The notes: generated from the letters alone by a model not told the origin. Positions 9,064-17,723 are shown, numbered from the stretch's first letter. The stretch: DNA of 51,001 bases from Psittacicella hinzii (GCF_003585885.1 NZ_NRHC01000073.1:1-51001); one strand, 5' to 3'. A program made the numbers and translations.

Positions 9064-10326
9064 CTAGTTGCTTTCTTTTTCTTTTAAGAAAACTTCTGGT
9101 GAAGCTTTGCGATTATGTTGCTCATAAGCAAGTTGTACCTGACGATAGTCACTTCTATGTTGATCTGAAGGACCATATTGGAACAAGAGTTTTACGTGCT
9201 CTTGAGTTACATAACCTTTATGTTTTTCAATGTTATAAACTGAGTATTCTGGGATTTTCGCCATAGACTTCATTAGTTCGTCACGATAGTTTTTTGCTAG
9301 AACAGAAGCTACGGAGATTTCTCGCACAAGAATATCACCTTTTATAACAGCCATTTGGGTAATTCCGTTTAGATTAGGAATTATTTGATTTCCATCTACT
9401 AGAACTACGATGTTAGATTTGATTTGTTCAAAATCTATTGCGTACATTTCACATCTTTGTGCAAGAAGTTGCAGTACTTTATGAACAGCTCTTGACATAG
9501 CCGCTAAAGAAGCGTGCAGGATATTCTTTTCTTGAATTTCCTTTACATCACCCTCTTCAATGGCAAACATTATGTTCCCATTATTACCTTGGGTAATAAA
9601 ATCTTGGTACAGCGATTGGCGACGACGTTCTGATAAACGCTTTGAATCTTGAGCTTTAGAGAGATATGCAAGCATATCTTTTGAAGAAGTTATATCTAAC
9701 TGTAATTGTAAAGCTCGATAAAAAACATTAGGAGGTGGTTGAAGCTTACCTTTTGCATTCAGGTTCCAACCTAATACAGAATCACTGCCTTCATTTTCAA
9801 AAGCTTTATTTACTAAAAGTTCGTGTTTTTGTTGGGTTGTTAGATCACCAAGCTCTTTTGCTTCACGTGCAAGTAAATCTTGGGAGTAACGTTGTTGACG
9901 TAATATCGCTGAAGCAATTCTCTTGGAAGAAGGTTCATTACGAACTTCATCTATCGCATTGTAATCGACAAAGCCAATTAACGCAGCTGAAGCCACTACA
10001 GGTCCAAACATACACCCACGTCCTGCTTCGTCAACTCCAATTAAAATTAGTCCGCGCTGTTCGTTCGTATATGCTGTGAGACTATCATCTAAAGAATTAG
10101 TTTCTGATCCCTTCTTACTAGCCTTAGTTTGTTTTCCAGGTTGTTTATCATATAACCCAGACTCTTCCCCTTGAGCTGTTCCTGCAGAATCTCTAGTTAT
10201 TAATCTATGTAACTCTGCTTGAAACTTAGACTGATCTCTTTCCTCAACCATAAACTTACTTTGCGACGCCTTTCGTGATTTTTCTAGTAATTTTATATTA
10301 ATATCAATATTGCGAGAAATCATCAT
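9064..10326 (-). CDS. rnhB: Ribonuclease HII, enlarged form
   Basis: RNase HII cuts RNA in RNA-DNA hybrids and starts ribonucleotide excision repair. The catalytic core is recognisable: LIGVDEAGRG (D99, E100), DSKRLSERRRQSLYQDF, EKNILHASLAAMSRAV, VVLVDGNQIIP and the ASVLAKNYRDELM helix with the last acidic ligand. The protein is 420 residues, about twice the usual length. Two regions explain this: an N-terminal polar extension of about 90 residues (many Lys, Ser, Gln) and an insertion of about 90-100 residues between VASAALIGF and the DSKRLSE motif. The insertion contains long charged helices. No clear ribosome-binding site precedes the first ATG pair, and the Met at residue 26 is an alternative start. 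Confidence 0.88.
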   Translation of the reverse strand: MMISRNIDINIKLLEKSRKASQSKFMVEERDQSKFQAELHRLITRDSAGTAQGEESGLYDKQPGKQTKASKKGSETNSLDDSLTAYTNEQRGLILIGVDEAGRGCMFGPVVASAALIGFVDYNAIDEVRNEPSSKRIASAILRQQRYSQDLLAREAKELGDLTTQQKHELLVNKAFENEGSDSVLGWNLNAKGKLQPPPNVFYRALQLQLDITSSKDMLAYLSKAQDSKRLSERRRQSLYQDFITQGNNGNIMFAIEEGDVKEIQEKNILHASLAAMSRAVHKVLQLLAQRCEMYAIDFEQIKSNIVVLVDGNQIIPNLNGITQMAVIKGDILVREISVASVLAKNYRDELMKSMAKIPEYSVYNIEKHKGYVTQEHVKLLFQYGPSDQHRSDYRQVQLAYEQHNRKASPEVFLKEKESN

Positions 10327-10425
10327 AATAAGTTATAACTGGCGCTTCTAACTTTTATGCGATCGATCAATGATAACCTAAAATTTGAGAAAACTCAAAT
10401 TTAAAAATTACATTTTTCGGGTACG

Positions 10426-10466
10426 GCTATGCAGTTTTAACCTATTACTAGGTTAAAACACATAGC
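10426..10466. repeat. Strong palindrome upstream of rnhB
   Basis: GCTATG-CA-GTTTTAACCTA, loop TTAC, TAGGTTAAAAC-A-CATAGC. The 11-bp inner stem is perfect and the outer 6 bp adds to it. It touches the -35 of the predicted promoter of the following RNA, so it could be an operator or a terminator-like hairpin for minus-strand transcription. Confidence 0.6.
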
Positions 10467-10502
10467 TTGCATAAAAGCAATTTATTATAAATATGATTAA
10501 GA

Positions 10503-10634
10503 AAGTATTAATTACTCAAAGTACCTAAGATTACTCTCTAAAATCCTTACGCAAACCTTAGGGGAAACTCAAGTAAAAACTTGACTAAAGTTTTTATAAA
10601 GAAGGTACTTTAAGTAATTAAAAATACTTTTTTT
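10503..10634 (+). ncRNA. Candidate structured small RNA
   Basis: A region of about 130 bases whose ends are complementary: AAAGTATTAATTACTCAAAG... at 10502-10526 pairs, with small bulges, with 10603-10630, and a run of seven T follows. Inside, TCAAGT-AAAA-ACTTGA forms a second hairpin flanked by CTTAG/CTAAAG. TATGAT at 10492-10497 with TTGCAT at 10467-10472 (spacer 19) would start transcription at about 10503. No known RNA family was recognised; it does not show the conserved loop of 4.5S RNA or the known bubble sequence of 6S RNA. Confidence 0.45.
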
Positions 10635-11272
10635 CTCAATGAGCGTAGTAGTTGTTCAATAGACAAAGAAAAGTATCAATATGAAACATAACTAAGTTAG
10701 TTATATTATCTAAATTAAAAATTAACCAAAGCGAAAAAAAGAAACTTAACTTTGTTAATTATTAAACAAAAATAGCAACCCTAAAGGCTTCTACACTACC
10801 TTACTCTTTCATTTTGGCGAAAAAAGTCATTTATTGCAAATAATAATTTGATTATTTTAAAAAAGTGTCACCCCCTAACGACATTTTTCTAAAAAAGAAT
10901 ATTACGGAAAAAGTTGCAAAAATAACCTTTTCAAAGTAAAGAACTTTAACTTTTACCCATTCTGTCTGAATGTAGCCTAATAACAAAATAAGAAAATTAA
11001 AATTCAATAACTTATATAATGATATTATATTACTTTTTAGAAAAAATTACTTAGGTTTATCAAAAAAATCACTAATTTTGTTTTTGTAAGAAACTAAAAT
11101 TTTTTATAACTTTTTTATTCATTTTTTGCAAACAAAAACACCTACATAAAGGTAAGGAAATAAAAATTGAGTTAACCTTGAAAAATGAGCGTAAATTTCT
11201 TATTTTTTGTGGAAAATTTTTGGTAATTACTTCTAATCTACAAATGCCATAACAAGGAAATTGTTAGAGTTC

Positions 11273-11350
11273 AAGTTTAGCTTCTAGTTAAAGTTTAGCT
11301 TCTAGTTAAAGTTTAGCTTCTAGTTAAAGTTTAGCTTCTAGTTAAAGTTT
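11273..11350. repeat. 18-bp perfect tandem repeat, four copies
   Basis: AAGTTTAGCTTCTAGTTA is repeated four times without mismatch (11273-11344) and starts a fifth copy. There are no spacers, so it is not a CRISPR array. Confidence 0.9.
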
Positions 11351-11369
11351 CGTGCTGTTTATCGTGAAA

Positions 11370-11530
11370 GCTAAATTGCTGTACCTGTTCAAGTTCAACT
11401 AAAACCAAGTTGCTGTTTCTGGTTAATTCACAGTTGCTAATTCTGGTGAAAGCACAGTTGCAGTTTCTGGTTAAAGTCTAGTTGCTAATTTTAGTTCAAG
11501 CACAGTAACTATTCTTGGTTCAAACAACTA
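11370..11530. repeat. Degenerate repeats of about 30 bp
   Basis: Repeated words such as CAGTTGCTAATTCTGGT, CAGTTGCAGTTTCTGGTTAA and TAGTTGCTAATTTTAGTTCA continue the perfect 18-bp tract in a more diverged form. Confidence 0.6.
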
Positions 11531-11828
11531 GCTGACTGATAGGTATTGTTAGCCTTTACTATGCCCAGTTTACTCCGCGTATCTTTGACGCTAACTATTT
11601 TTAGGAAAATTATTAATTTAACCGAACTAAAACGATCTTCACTTGTCTAAGTTTTTAGCTAGATTTTACTTAGTTAATTTTAGAGTAACTGGAGTTTGAG
11701 TAAACTTACCTAAGTAAACTCTAATATAATATTAGTCCCATATTTATCTCCAATTAATCCCCTATATCCTTGCAATTTCTTGGTAAGAAAAATATCAACG
11801 CATTTTTCTTACCTAATTGACTTGTCTT

Positions 11829-13316
11829 ATGAAAAGTTTAAATATCGCATATCTATGCAATCCCCAAGAATTTAGTCAATTATGCGCTTCTCTCATGTCA
11901 TTACTTGACAATCGTAAAGAGACAACTTACAAAATTTACATTCTCAACCATGGCTTATCCCTTGAACATCAAGCTTGGCTAAAAAATCTTGTAAGCAATA
12001 AAAGTGATTTCACTTGTTCACTGCGCTTTATTGACCTTTCTTCTTACTTTAGTAAGTACCCTACAGTAGGCTATGCTGAGGCTATCTTACTTTTACCGCA
12101 AATTGTTGCAGACTTTAGAATTGAAGCGCAACGTTTAGTTTTTATCCACAATCATAGCTATGTGCTTGATGACCTTGCTTACTTAGCCCAAGTAGACTTA
12201 CAAGACCGCTACTTTGGTGCAGTGTCAGATTTCTTTGTCCGTCAAAAGTATCTTTACCGTCTATGCGAAATTGAAGATCCAAGCATTGCTAACTTTATTA
12301 GCTCTATTGCTCAAGTAAAAAGCTTACCGTTACAAAGTGTGCTAGATTACTTTAGCACTACTATGGTGGTTTTTGCTTTTGATAAATTAATGGCTGATAA
12401 AGTTGATCCTGAAATCTTCATTAAGCTACTACCAACTTACCAAGAGTACACTCACCCTGCACAAGTAGTATTAAATGTCGCTGCTTACCAATTAGGTGGA
12501 GTTTATTTCTTACCTGGAAGCTACAACTTTATCTCTGATAGCACAGCACAAGTTAGACATTTCAACCCAAGCAGATACTCGCTGTATATTAAGGTAGATC
12601 AAAAGGCGGTACGTCAGGCTTGTGAAGAGGTTCCTCCTTACTTACAGTTTGTGCCTGAGGCACAAACTAAACAAGCATTTACTAAGGTAAATGAAGTTAG
12701 TGAAATTAGTGAAGTTAGCGAAATTAGTGAAGTTAGCGAAATTAGTGAAGTTAATCCAACTGTAAACAAAGATGATAAAGATAGTTCACAAGACCTTGAG
12801 CAGAACAACAAGGGATCATCTCTAACTGCAGAAGCTTCACCAACTTCAGAATCTGCTACTTTTGTAAGTAACCCAGAAGTAAATGCAAATGACGAACAGT
12901 GTTTACTCTCGCGTAAAACCATAGACACTGACTTCTTCTTAGCTGAATATAAATTTGTCGCTAGCAAGGAAGAGCAAAGTAATATTTCCGAAGTAAATAA
13001 CCGCATTAAAGAGCAGATCAAAGAAAAACAACAAGCGCAAGCGCAAAAAGAGCGTAAACAAGCTTTACTAGCGCAAGCTGAAGTAACTAAAGAAGAACAC
13101 GCTTCGCATTACTGGGATATCTTCCCATATGCGCATGCAAGCTGTTACTATCGTGCTCTTGCGGTTGACGACAAATTAGTAAAATACTTACTAACCGATA
13201 AAATTGAAACTGTAAAAATCCTCAATACTTGGGATAGTCACCATAACCTCGTGACTAAAGCTTTAAAGGATTTTTACCTTAAACAAGCAAACATTCCACT
13301 TGCTTTTATTCTATGA
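11829..13316 (+). CDS. GT8-like glycosyltransferase paralogue, probably inactive
   Basis: This 495-residue protein (ATG at 11829 preferred over a TTG at 11817) aligns over its whole length with its downstream neighbour, a GT8-type (LgtC-like) glycosyltransferase. Shared features are the N-terminal Rossmann strand, SLLDNRKETTYKIYIL, AWLKNLVSNKS, VLDDL and the C-terminal PYLQFVPEA region. The metal-binding D-T-D of the neighbour is H-N-H here (107-109), NSGMILF is STTMVVF, and PDQDIMN is PAQVVLN. These losses argue against sugar transfer and for a regulatory or scaffolding partner. Between about residues 285 and 410 there is a low-complexity linker, including an EVSEIS repeat and a Lys/Gln-rich helix. 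The stop overlaps the next ATG by 4 bases, implying coupled translation. Confidence 0.72.
   Translation: MKSLNIAYLCNPQEFSQLCASLMSLLDNRKETTYKIYILNHGLSLEHQAWLKNLVSNKSDFTCSLRFIDLSSYFSKYPTVGYAEAILLLPQIVADFRIEAQRLVFIHNHSYVLDDLAYLAQVDLQDRYFGAVSDFFVRQKYLYRLCEIEDPSIANFISSIAQVKSLPLQSVLDYFSTTMVVFAFDKLMADKVDPEIFIKLLPTYQEYTHPAQVVLNVAAYQLGGVYFLPGSYNFISDSTAQVRHFNPSRYSLYIKVDQKAVRQACEEVPPYLQFVPEAQTKQAFTKVNEVSEISEVSEISEVSEISEVNPTVNKDDKDSSQDLEQNNKGSSLTAEASPTSESATFVSNPEVNANDEQCLLSRKTIDTDFFLAEYKFVASKEEQSNISEVNNRIKEQIKEKQQAQAQKERKQALLAQAEVTKEEHASHYWDIFPYAHASCYYRALAVDDKLVKYLLTDKIETVKILNTWDSHHNLVTKALKDFYLKQANIPLAFIL
12693..12753 (+). repeat. In-frame 18-bp (9-bp) repeat in the first GT8 gene
   Basis: GAAGTTAG(T/C)GAAATTAGT repeats about 3.5 times and encodes alternating EVS and EIS triplets. 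Unit length is a multiple of three, so copy changes would alter length but not frame. Confidence 0.85.
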
Positions 13317-14602
13317 AAAAATTAGCTGTAGTTTTTACTTGTAACAACGAGTTCTTTCAACACCTCGCGGTAGTTGTTTACTCTTTGTTACATCATCGTA
13401 AAGATACTCATTATGAAATTATTGTCCTCGGACGTAACTTTAGTCGTGAACAAGTCCTCTGGTTAAAAAACTTTGTACGCGAAAAAAGTAATGGTACTTG
13501 CTTTATCAATATCTACGAAATGGGACATGAGCTCGCTGACTATAACTTAAAAAACGTCGTGCTTTCTGGCGTTTTCTCGGTAGACTGTTTCTCACGTCTC
13601 TTTATCCCACGTATTATTGATATGAACGCTTTACAAAATGACCGCGTTCTTTATCTTGATACCGATATGCTCGTACTTGACGATCTAGGGCACATGAACG
13701 ATATTGACTTTGAAGGTAAGTTCTTTGCGGTATCTGCTGACTACGATATCCGTGAGCGTTACCTCCGCCTCTTACTCAACTGGTCAAACCAAGCTGTTGA
13801 TGTTTTTAAAATGCACTTCCTGCATATTAAAAATCTAGGGTTAAACTCAATGCTTGATTACTTTAACTCGGGCATGATCCTCTTTAACTTAAAAGCAATC
13901 GACGAGTCTGGTGTAAGTAAAGAATTCCTTTACCAACAAATGCGTAAGCGTCAGTATTTAGTTTTTCCAGACCAAGATATTATGAACATCGAAGCGCAGC
14001 GTCATGGTGGAGTACAATATCTTGGTTATCACTACAATTGTCCGCAAGCAAAAACTTACGGTATTACTGATAGCTTTGACCCAGAAAATGATCGTCTTTA
14101 CTTGCCGTTAAATCCTCTAGCTTATCGTCAAGGAACAGCACCAACTCCTCCTTACTTACAGTTCTTACGTCCCGAAGAACGTTCTCTAACTAGCGAAGAG
14201 TTATCTGATCTCAAACTTGCCGATATTGCTCGTAAAGAAAGCGAAGCTAATTTCTCTTTTACCCAAGCTGCAAGTTACTTTGAAGCTGACTATGAGCATA
14301 AAGATGAAATTAATGAGGATAAAGTTGACGTTAAGGATACTTACGAGGTAAGACTTACTAAAGAAGACTATCATCCACACCTCGATGAGCTTGCTGACAT
14401 TTGTCGTAAAACCATTGAAAACTATTGTGTGGTAGTCAATAAAGACCTCGAAGAATTTGTTGACCAATCTCAAATTTCACGTGTAAAAGTACTTCACTTT
14501 ATTGGGACTAAACCTTGGAAAGAAACCTATAACACTATTCCAAAACTGCTCTACAATCACTACCTCGAAGCTTGTGATATTCCAGCAGAGTTAATCCCAT
14601 AA
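13313..14602 (+). CDS. GT8-family (LgtC-like) glycosyltransferase
   Basis: GT8 enzymes such as LgtC transfer a hexose from a UDP-sugar to lipooligosaccharide with retention. The 429-residue protein has the GT8 hallmarks: VVFTCNNEFF at the N-terminus, SLLHHRKDTHYEIIVLG, the Mn-binding YLDTDMLVLDDL (D116-T117-D118), DYFNSGMILFNL and FPDQDIMNIEA with a following YNC segment. A C-terminal extension of about 130 residues is charged and of unknown role; part of it resembles the end of the preceding gene. The ATG lies inside the upstream gene (ATGA overlap) without a separate ribosome-binding site, so its translation is probably coupled. Sugar and acceptor cannot be told from sequence. Surface glycan synthesis is likely by family. 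Confidence 0.87.
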   Translation: MKKLAVVFTCNNEFFQHLAVVVYSLLHHRKDTHYEIIVLGRNFSREQVLWLKNFVREKSNGTCFINIYEMGHELADYNLKNVVLSGVFSVDCFSRLFIPRIIDMNALQNDRVLYLDTDMLVLDDLGHMNDIDFEGKFFAVSADYDIRERYLRLLLNWSNQAVDVFKMHFLHIKNLGLNSMLDYFNSGMILFNLKAIDESGVSKEFLYQQMRKRQYLVFPDQDIMNIEAQRHGGVQYLGYHYNCPQAKTYGITDSFDPENDRLYLPLNPLAYRQGTAPTPPYLQFLRPEERSLTSEELSDLKLADIARKESEANFSFTQAASYFEADYEHKDEINEDKVDVKDTYEVRLTKEDYHPHLDELADICRKTIENYCVVVNKDLEEFVDQSQISRVKVLHFIGTKPWKETYNTIPKLLYNHYLEACDIPAELIP

Positions 14603-15107
14603 AAAATTACAATAACGAATTACAAAGCACAACTACAATTACTACAAAATCATCTTCACCAATTAGCGAAATTAACTAAACTATTAGTGAATTGTTGCCA
14701 TGGGTCAGTTGTTGCCATGAGCCATTTGTAGCCATTGGTGAGTTAAAACCATTGATGAGTTGTAACCCTTAATGAGTTGTAAACTGCAATTGCAAGCTGT
14801 AGTTCAAACTGCAATTGTAAAAATAAGTTATAAAAAATTCTCTCTACTAGGTAAATCCCTTAACTCTCTAGCACGGGGATTTACCTTTTTCTTTTGTAAA
14901 TTAGTCAAAATTATTCCTGCCTTTACCCTAAGCCCTGTCTTATTTTTTCCCTAAAAAAATTCTATTTTTATCTTCAACCCAACTCTCTGTAAGCAAAATT
15001 TTACTTAATAACCTACTAGTGTTTAAGGTTATATATTTATTTCTCTCCTAATATTCTCATCTTTTAAAAATTTGCCGGTGATACTTGAGAAGATACCGCG
15101 CTTATTT
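14603..15107. other. Intergenic region after the glycosyltransferase pair
   Basis: No gene is supported. Degenerate repeats such as GTTGTTGCCATG(G/A)G(T/C)CA and GATGAGTTGTAACCC occur at 14690-14785, followed by a terminator at 14850-14890 and AT-rich sequence up to the fru promoter. Confidence 0.5.
14850..14890 (+). terminator. Terminator downstream of the GT8 pair
   Basis: GGTAAATCCC (14850-14859) pairs with GGGATTTACC (14876-14885), followed by TTTTT. The loop is 16 bases. Confidence 0.7.
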
Positions 15108-15116
15108 TGCTATAAT
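15108..15116 (+). promoter_or_regulatory. Predicted promoter of the fru operon
   Basis: TGCTATAAT gives a perfect -10 with a TG extension. A TTGAGA at 15085-15090 is too far (20) to be an ideal -35. This would give a leader of about 430 bases before fruB. Confidence 0.5.
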
Positions 15117-15191
15117 GTTACAGGTATTCAAGATAGTTAAATATCTAAAACTTCTAAATATAAACTCTTTAAACTAACAGCTATATTGCGA

Positions 15192-15290
15192 CGTAAAAGT
15201 TTGAGTTCTCTTCGTAAAAAACATAGGTTCTCTTCATAAAAAGTTGAGATATCTTCCTAAAAAAGTTGAGTTCTCTTAAAATTCATAGGT
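15192..15290. repeat. Degenerate 22-bp repeat in the fru leader
   Basis: Four copies of a unit like (A/T)AAAAAGTTGAGTTCTCTTC, with variants ACATAGGTTCTCTTC and GTTGAGATATCTTC. It is located in the transcribed leader if the promoter at 15108 is right. Confidence 0.6.
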
Positions 15291-15331
15291 GTTTTTAGTA
15301 CTTTAGTATGAACTTTTACTCTCAATATACT

Positions 15332-15375
15332 AAGCTAAGTATTAGAAAGGCCTGCGCCTTCCTAATACTTAGCTT
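15332..15375 (+). promoter_or_regulatory. Long hairpin in the fru leader
   Basis: A 19-bp arm beginning AAGCTAAGTATTAG (15332-15350) pairs with 15357-15375 with one mismatch around a CCTGCG loop. No U-tract follows, so it is not an ordinary terminator. It may protect the mRNA or regulate fruB. Confidence 0.6.
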
Positions 15376-15556
15376 TAAAGGTCAAGCAAAACCTTGTTAA
15401 GATACAGTAAAAAAGCACAGGTAAATTTTACTCTGAAGTTGAAGCTTTCGAGCTTTGTAACTTTGTCAATAAACCTACTTTTTCTCTTGTTCTCTTGCAA
15501 GGATTTAGCTGACTATACGCTTAGTTTAAAAGTAATATCACAACCAGGAAACTTCC

Positions 15557-16771
15557 ATGTTAAATATTAGCGAAAATGATGTTTTATTAAATCAAACAGC
15601 AGCTAACAAAGAAGATGCAATCCGCATTGTTGCTAAGTTACTTGCTGACAATGGTCGTGTTGATCCAGGTTATGTTGATGGCATGTTAGAGCGTGAACAA
15701 CAAACCTCAACTTACTTAGACAACGGTGTTGCTATTCCACACGGAACAACAAAAACGCGTGATTTAGTAAAAACTACCGGTGTGGCTGTAGTACAATTCC
15801 CACAAGGTGTGGTTTGGAATGAAGATGGCGACAAAACTTATGTAGCTTTCGGTATTGCTGCTAGCTCAAATGAACACTTACCAATTTTAAAAGCTATTAC
15901 AAACATTATCGGTGAAGAAGAGGAAGCTCAAGCTTTAGCACAAGCTACTTCTAAAGCACAAATGTTAAAGCTAATTAAAGGTGAAGCTTCTACGGTTGAA
16001 TTACCTTTCACGTCAACAAGTCTTTTTGACTTAAGTGCAAAAGCTACAGACTTAAATGGTTTACAAGCTTTAAACCTAGCTAGCTTACTAGCTCAAGGTT
16101 ACATTGACCCTGAATATTTAAACAAATCTTTCAAAACTGCTCCAGTACACTTAGGTGCAGGTTTATGGTTAGCAAGTACTAACGCTAATGCAAAAACTAC
16201 AGGTTTAGCTTTAGTTCGTCCAGCTACTCCATTTGCAGCTCAAGGTAAAGAAGTAAAAGCTTTAGTTAACCTAGCTCTTAAAGATCAAGATGAAGTAAAA
16301 GTTTTAGCAACTTTAGTTGAGCAAGCTGCAACTTTAGCAACTGGTGATTTAGCGCAAGTAGCTGCAGTATTTGGTTTAGAAGCTCCAGCAACAAGTGCTC
16401 CGCAAGCAACTGTTGCGATGGAAAAAGCTCCAGCTCAAGCTGCTCAAGCAACTCCTGCGCCAACAGCTTCTGCTGAAAAAGCAGCTCCAGCTGGTGATTC
16501 TTTAAGCGCTACTTTTGTAATCCACAATGAAAATGGTTTACACGCTCGTCCTTCAACAGAGTTAGTACGCGTATGTAAACAATTTAAATCAGAAATTACA
16601 GTAGAAAACCTAACTACAGGTTCAGCACCAGTTAAAGCTAAATCTATGGTGCGCGTAACTGGTTTAGGCGCAACTAAAGGTAGTGAATTACGCTTTGTAG
16701 CAACTGGTGAAGATGCACAACAAGCTCTTGACGCTATCGGTAAAGCAATCGCTGACGGTTTAGGTGAGTAA
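15557..16771 (+). CDS. fruB: FruB, fructose PTS diphosphoryl transfer protein (EIIA-HPr)
   Basis: FruB passes phosphate from enzyme I through its own HPr domain and EIIA domain to FruA. The 404-residue protein has an N-terminal EIIA-Fru domain (about 1-145) with the active histidine in GVAIPHGTTK (H62), a middle domain with a second EIIA-like pattern (to about 280), an Ala/Pro/Gln linker, and a C-terminal HPr domain with NGLHARPS (H329). AGGAAA lies 6 bases before the ATG. It is the first gene of fruB-fruK-fruA, the usual gammaproteobacterial order. Length is slightly above the E. coli protein because of the linker. Confidence 0.96.
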   Translation: MLNISENDVLLNQTAANKEDAIRIVAKLLADNGRVDPGYVDGMLEREQQTSTYLDNGVAIPHGTTKTRDLVKTTGVAVVQFPQGVVWNEDGDKTYVAFGIAASSNEHLPILKAITNIIGEEEEAQALAQATSKAQMLKLIKGEASTVELPFTSTSLFDLSAKATDLNGLQALNLASLLAQGYIDPEYLNKSFKTAPVHLGAGLWLASTNANAKTTGLALVRPATPFAAQGKEVKALVNLALKDQDEVKVLATLVEQAATLATGDLAQVAAVFGLEAPATSAPQATVAMEKAPAQAAQATPAPTASAEKAAPAGDSLSATFVIHNENGLHARPSTELVRVCKQFKSEITVENLTTGSAPVKAKSMVRVTGLGATKGSELRFVATGEDAQQALDAIGKAIADGLGE

Positions 16772-16784
16772 TCTGGAGAGGAAA

Positions 16785-17723
16785 ATGACAAAAGTAGCAA
16801 CTATTACTTTAAACCCTGCACTTGATCTTGTAGGTTTAGTAAAAGAAATTGAAGTTGGTGAAGTAAACTCAGTAGAAACTTTAGGTTTATACCCAGCTGG
16901 TAAAGGAATTAACGTCGCTAAAGTATTAGCTGACTTAGGGGTAAAATCTACTGTTACTGGTTTTTTAGGGCAAGATAACAAAGGTGACTTTGAAGCAGAT
17001 TTTGCTAAATACCAACTTGATGACCAATTTGCACGTGTAGAAGGTAAAACTCGTGTAAATATCAAAGTAACTCAAGAAGATGGTGAAGTTACTGACTTAA
17101 ACTTCCAAGGTTTTGCCGTAGACCAAGCTAACTGGCAAGCATTTGTTGCAAAAACTTTAGAAGTATTAAAAGGTTACGACTATGTAGCTGTATGTGGTTC
17201 ATTACCACGTGGCGTTGAACTAGAAGCTTTCAAAGCTTGGTTAGAACAACTTAGAGACCTTGGTTGTAAAGTAATTTTTGATAGTTCAAATAAAGCACTT
17301 GAAGTAGGTTTACAAGCTAACCCTTGGTTAATTAAACCTAACTGGCGTGAACTTGAAGTTCTTACCCAACAAAAATTTGAATCAATCGATCAAGTTCTTG
17401 TAGCTGCACGTAAATTAAATGAGCAAGGTATTGCAAACGTAGTAGTATCTATGGGCTCTAAAGGTTCTCTTTGGGTAACTAAAGACTTTGTTTACCAAGC
17501 ACAACCTCCAAAAATTACTAATGTAGTTTCAACTGTAGGTGCTGGTGACTCTATGGTAGCAGGTTTTATTTACAGCTTAGTAAACGGTTTAAACCCAGAA
17601 GAAACTTTACGTTTTGCTTCAGCTATCTCAGCTTACGCAGTTACTCAAGGTAACGTAGGTGTTGATCACATTTCAACTTTAGATCCATATAAAGCTCAAG
17701 TTAAAGTAACTAAAGTTGCTTAA
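16785..17723 (+). CDS. fruK: FruK, 1-phosphofructokinase
   Basis: FruK phosphorylates the fructose 1-phosphate delivered by FruA to fructose 1,6-bisphosphate. The 312-residue protein is a PfkB-family sugar kinase: TLNPALDLVG near the start, AGKGINVAKVLADLG, VCGSLPRGV and the catalytic GAGDSMVAGF (D255). The start at 16785 is chosen because GGAGAGG stands 5-11 bases ahead and MTKVATITLNPALD is the family N-terminus; a longer frame overlapping fruB lacks this. The gap to fruB is 13 bases. Confidence 0.95.
   Translation: MTKVATITLNPALDLVGLVKEIEVGEVNSVETLGLYPAGKGINVAKVLADLGVKSTVTGFLGQDNKGDFEADFAKYQLDDQFARVEGKTRVNIKVTQEDGEVTDLNFQGFAVDQANWQAFVAKTLEVLKGYDYVAVCGSLPRGVELEAFKAWLEQLRDLGCKVIFDSSNKALEVGLQANPWLIKPNWRELEVLTQQKFESIDQVLVAARKLNEQGIANVVVSMGSKGSLWVTKDFVYQAQPPKITNVVSTVGAGDSMVAGFIYSLVNGLNPEETLRFASAISAYAVTQGNVGVDHISTLDPYKAQVKVTKVA

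Larger units (their letters stand above)
10635..11828. other. Long AT-rich gene-free region
   Basis: No gene is supported here on either strand. The first 600 bases are almost pure A/T with many homopolymer runs. From 11273 on there are tandem repeats. The stretch separates rnhB from the glycosyltransferase pair. Confidence 0.6.

Noticed and set aside
9735..10079. Plus-strand frame of 114 codons inside rnhB
   Set aside because: It is antisense to the conserved RNase HII coding sequence and has no own signals.
11273..11350. CRISPR-like array
   Set aside because: The 18-bp units are directly adjacent without spacers, and no cas gene is in the window.
10327..11828. 6S, 4.5S, tmRNA or RNase P RNA gene in the long gap
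   Set aside because: None of the conserved loops or ends of these RNAs was seen; only an unassigned structured RNA is proposed.
14772..14954. 60-codon gene after the glycosyltransferase pair
   Set aside because: It runs through a terminator hairpin and degenerate repeats, so it is chance.
15332..15375. Rho-independent terminator in the fru leader
   Set aside because: The stem is strong but no T-run follows on either strand, so it is reported as a leader hairpin.
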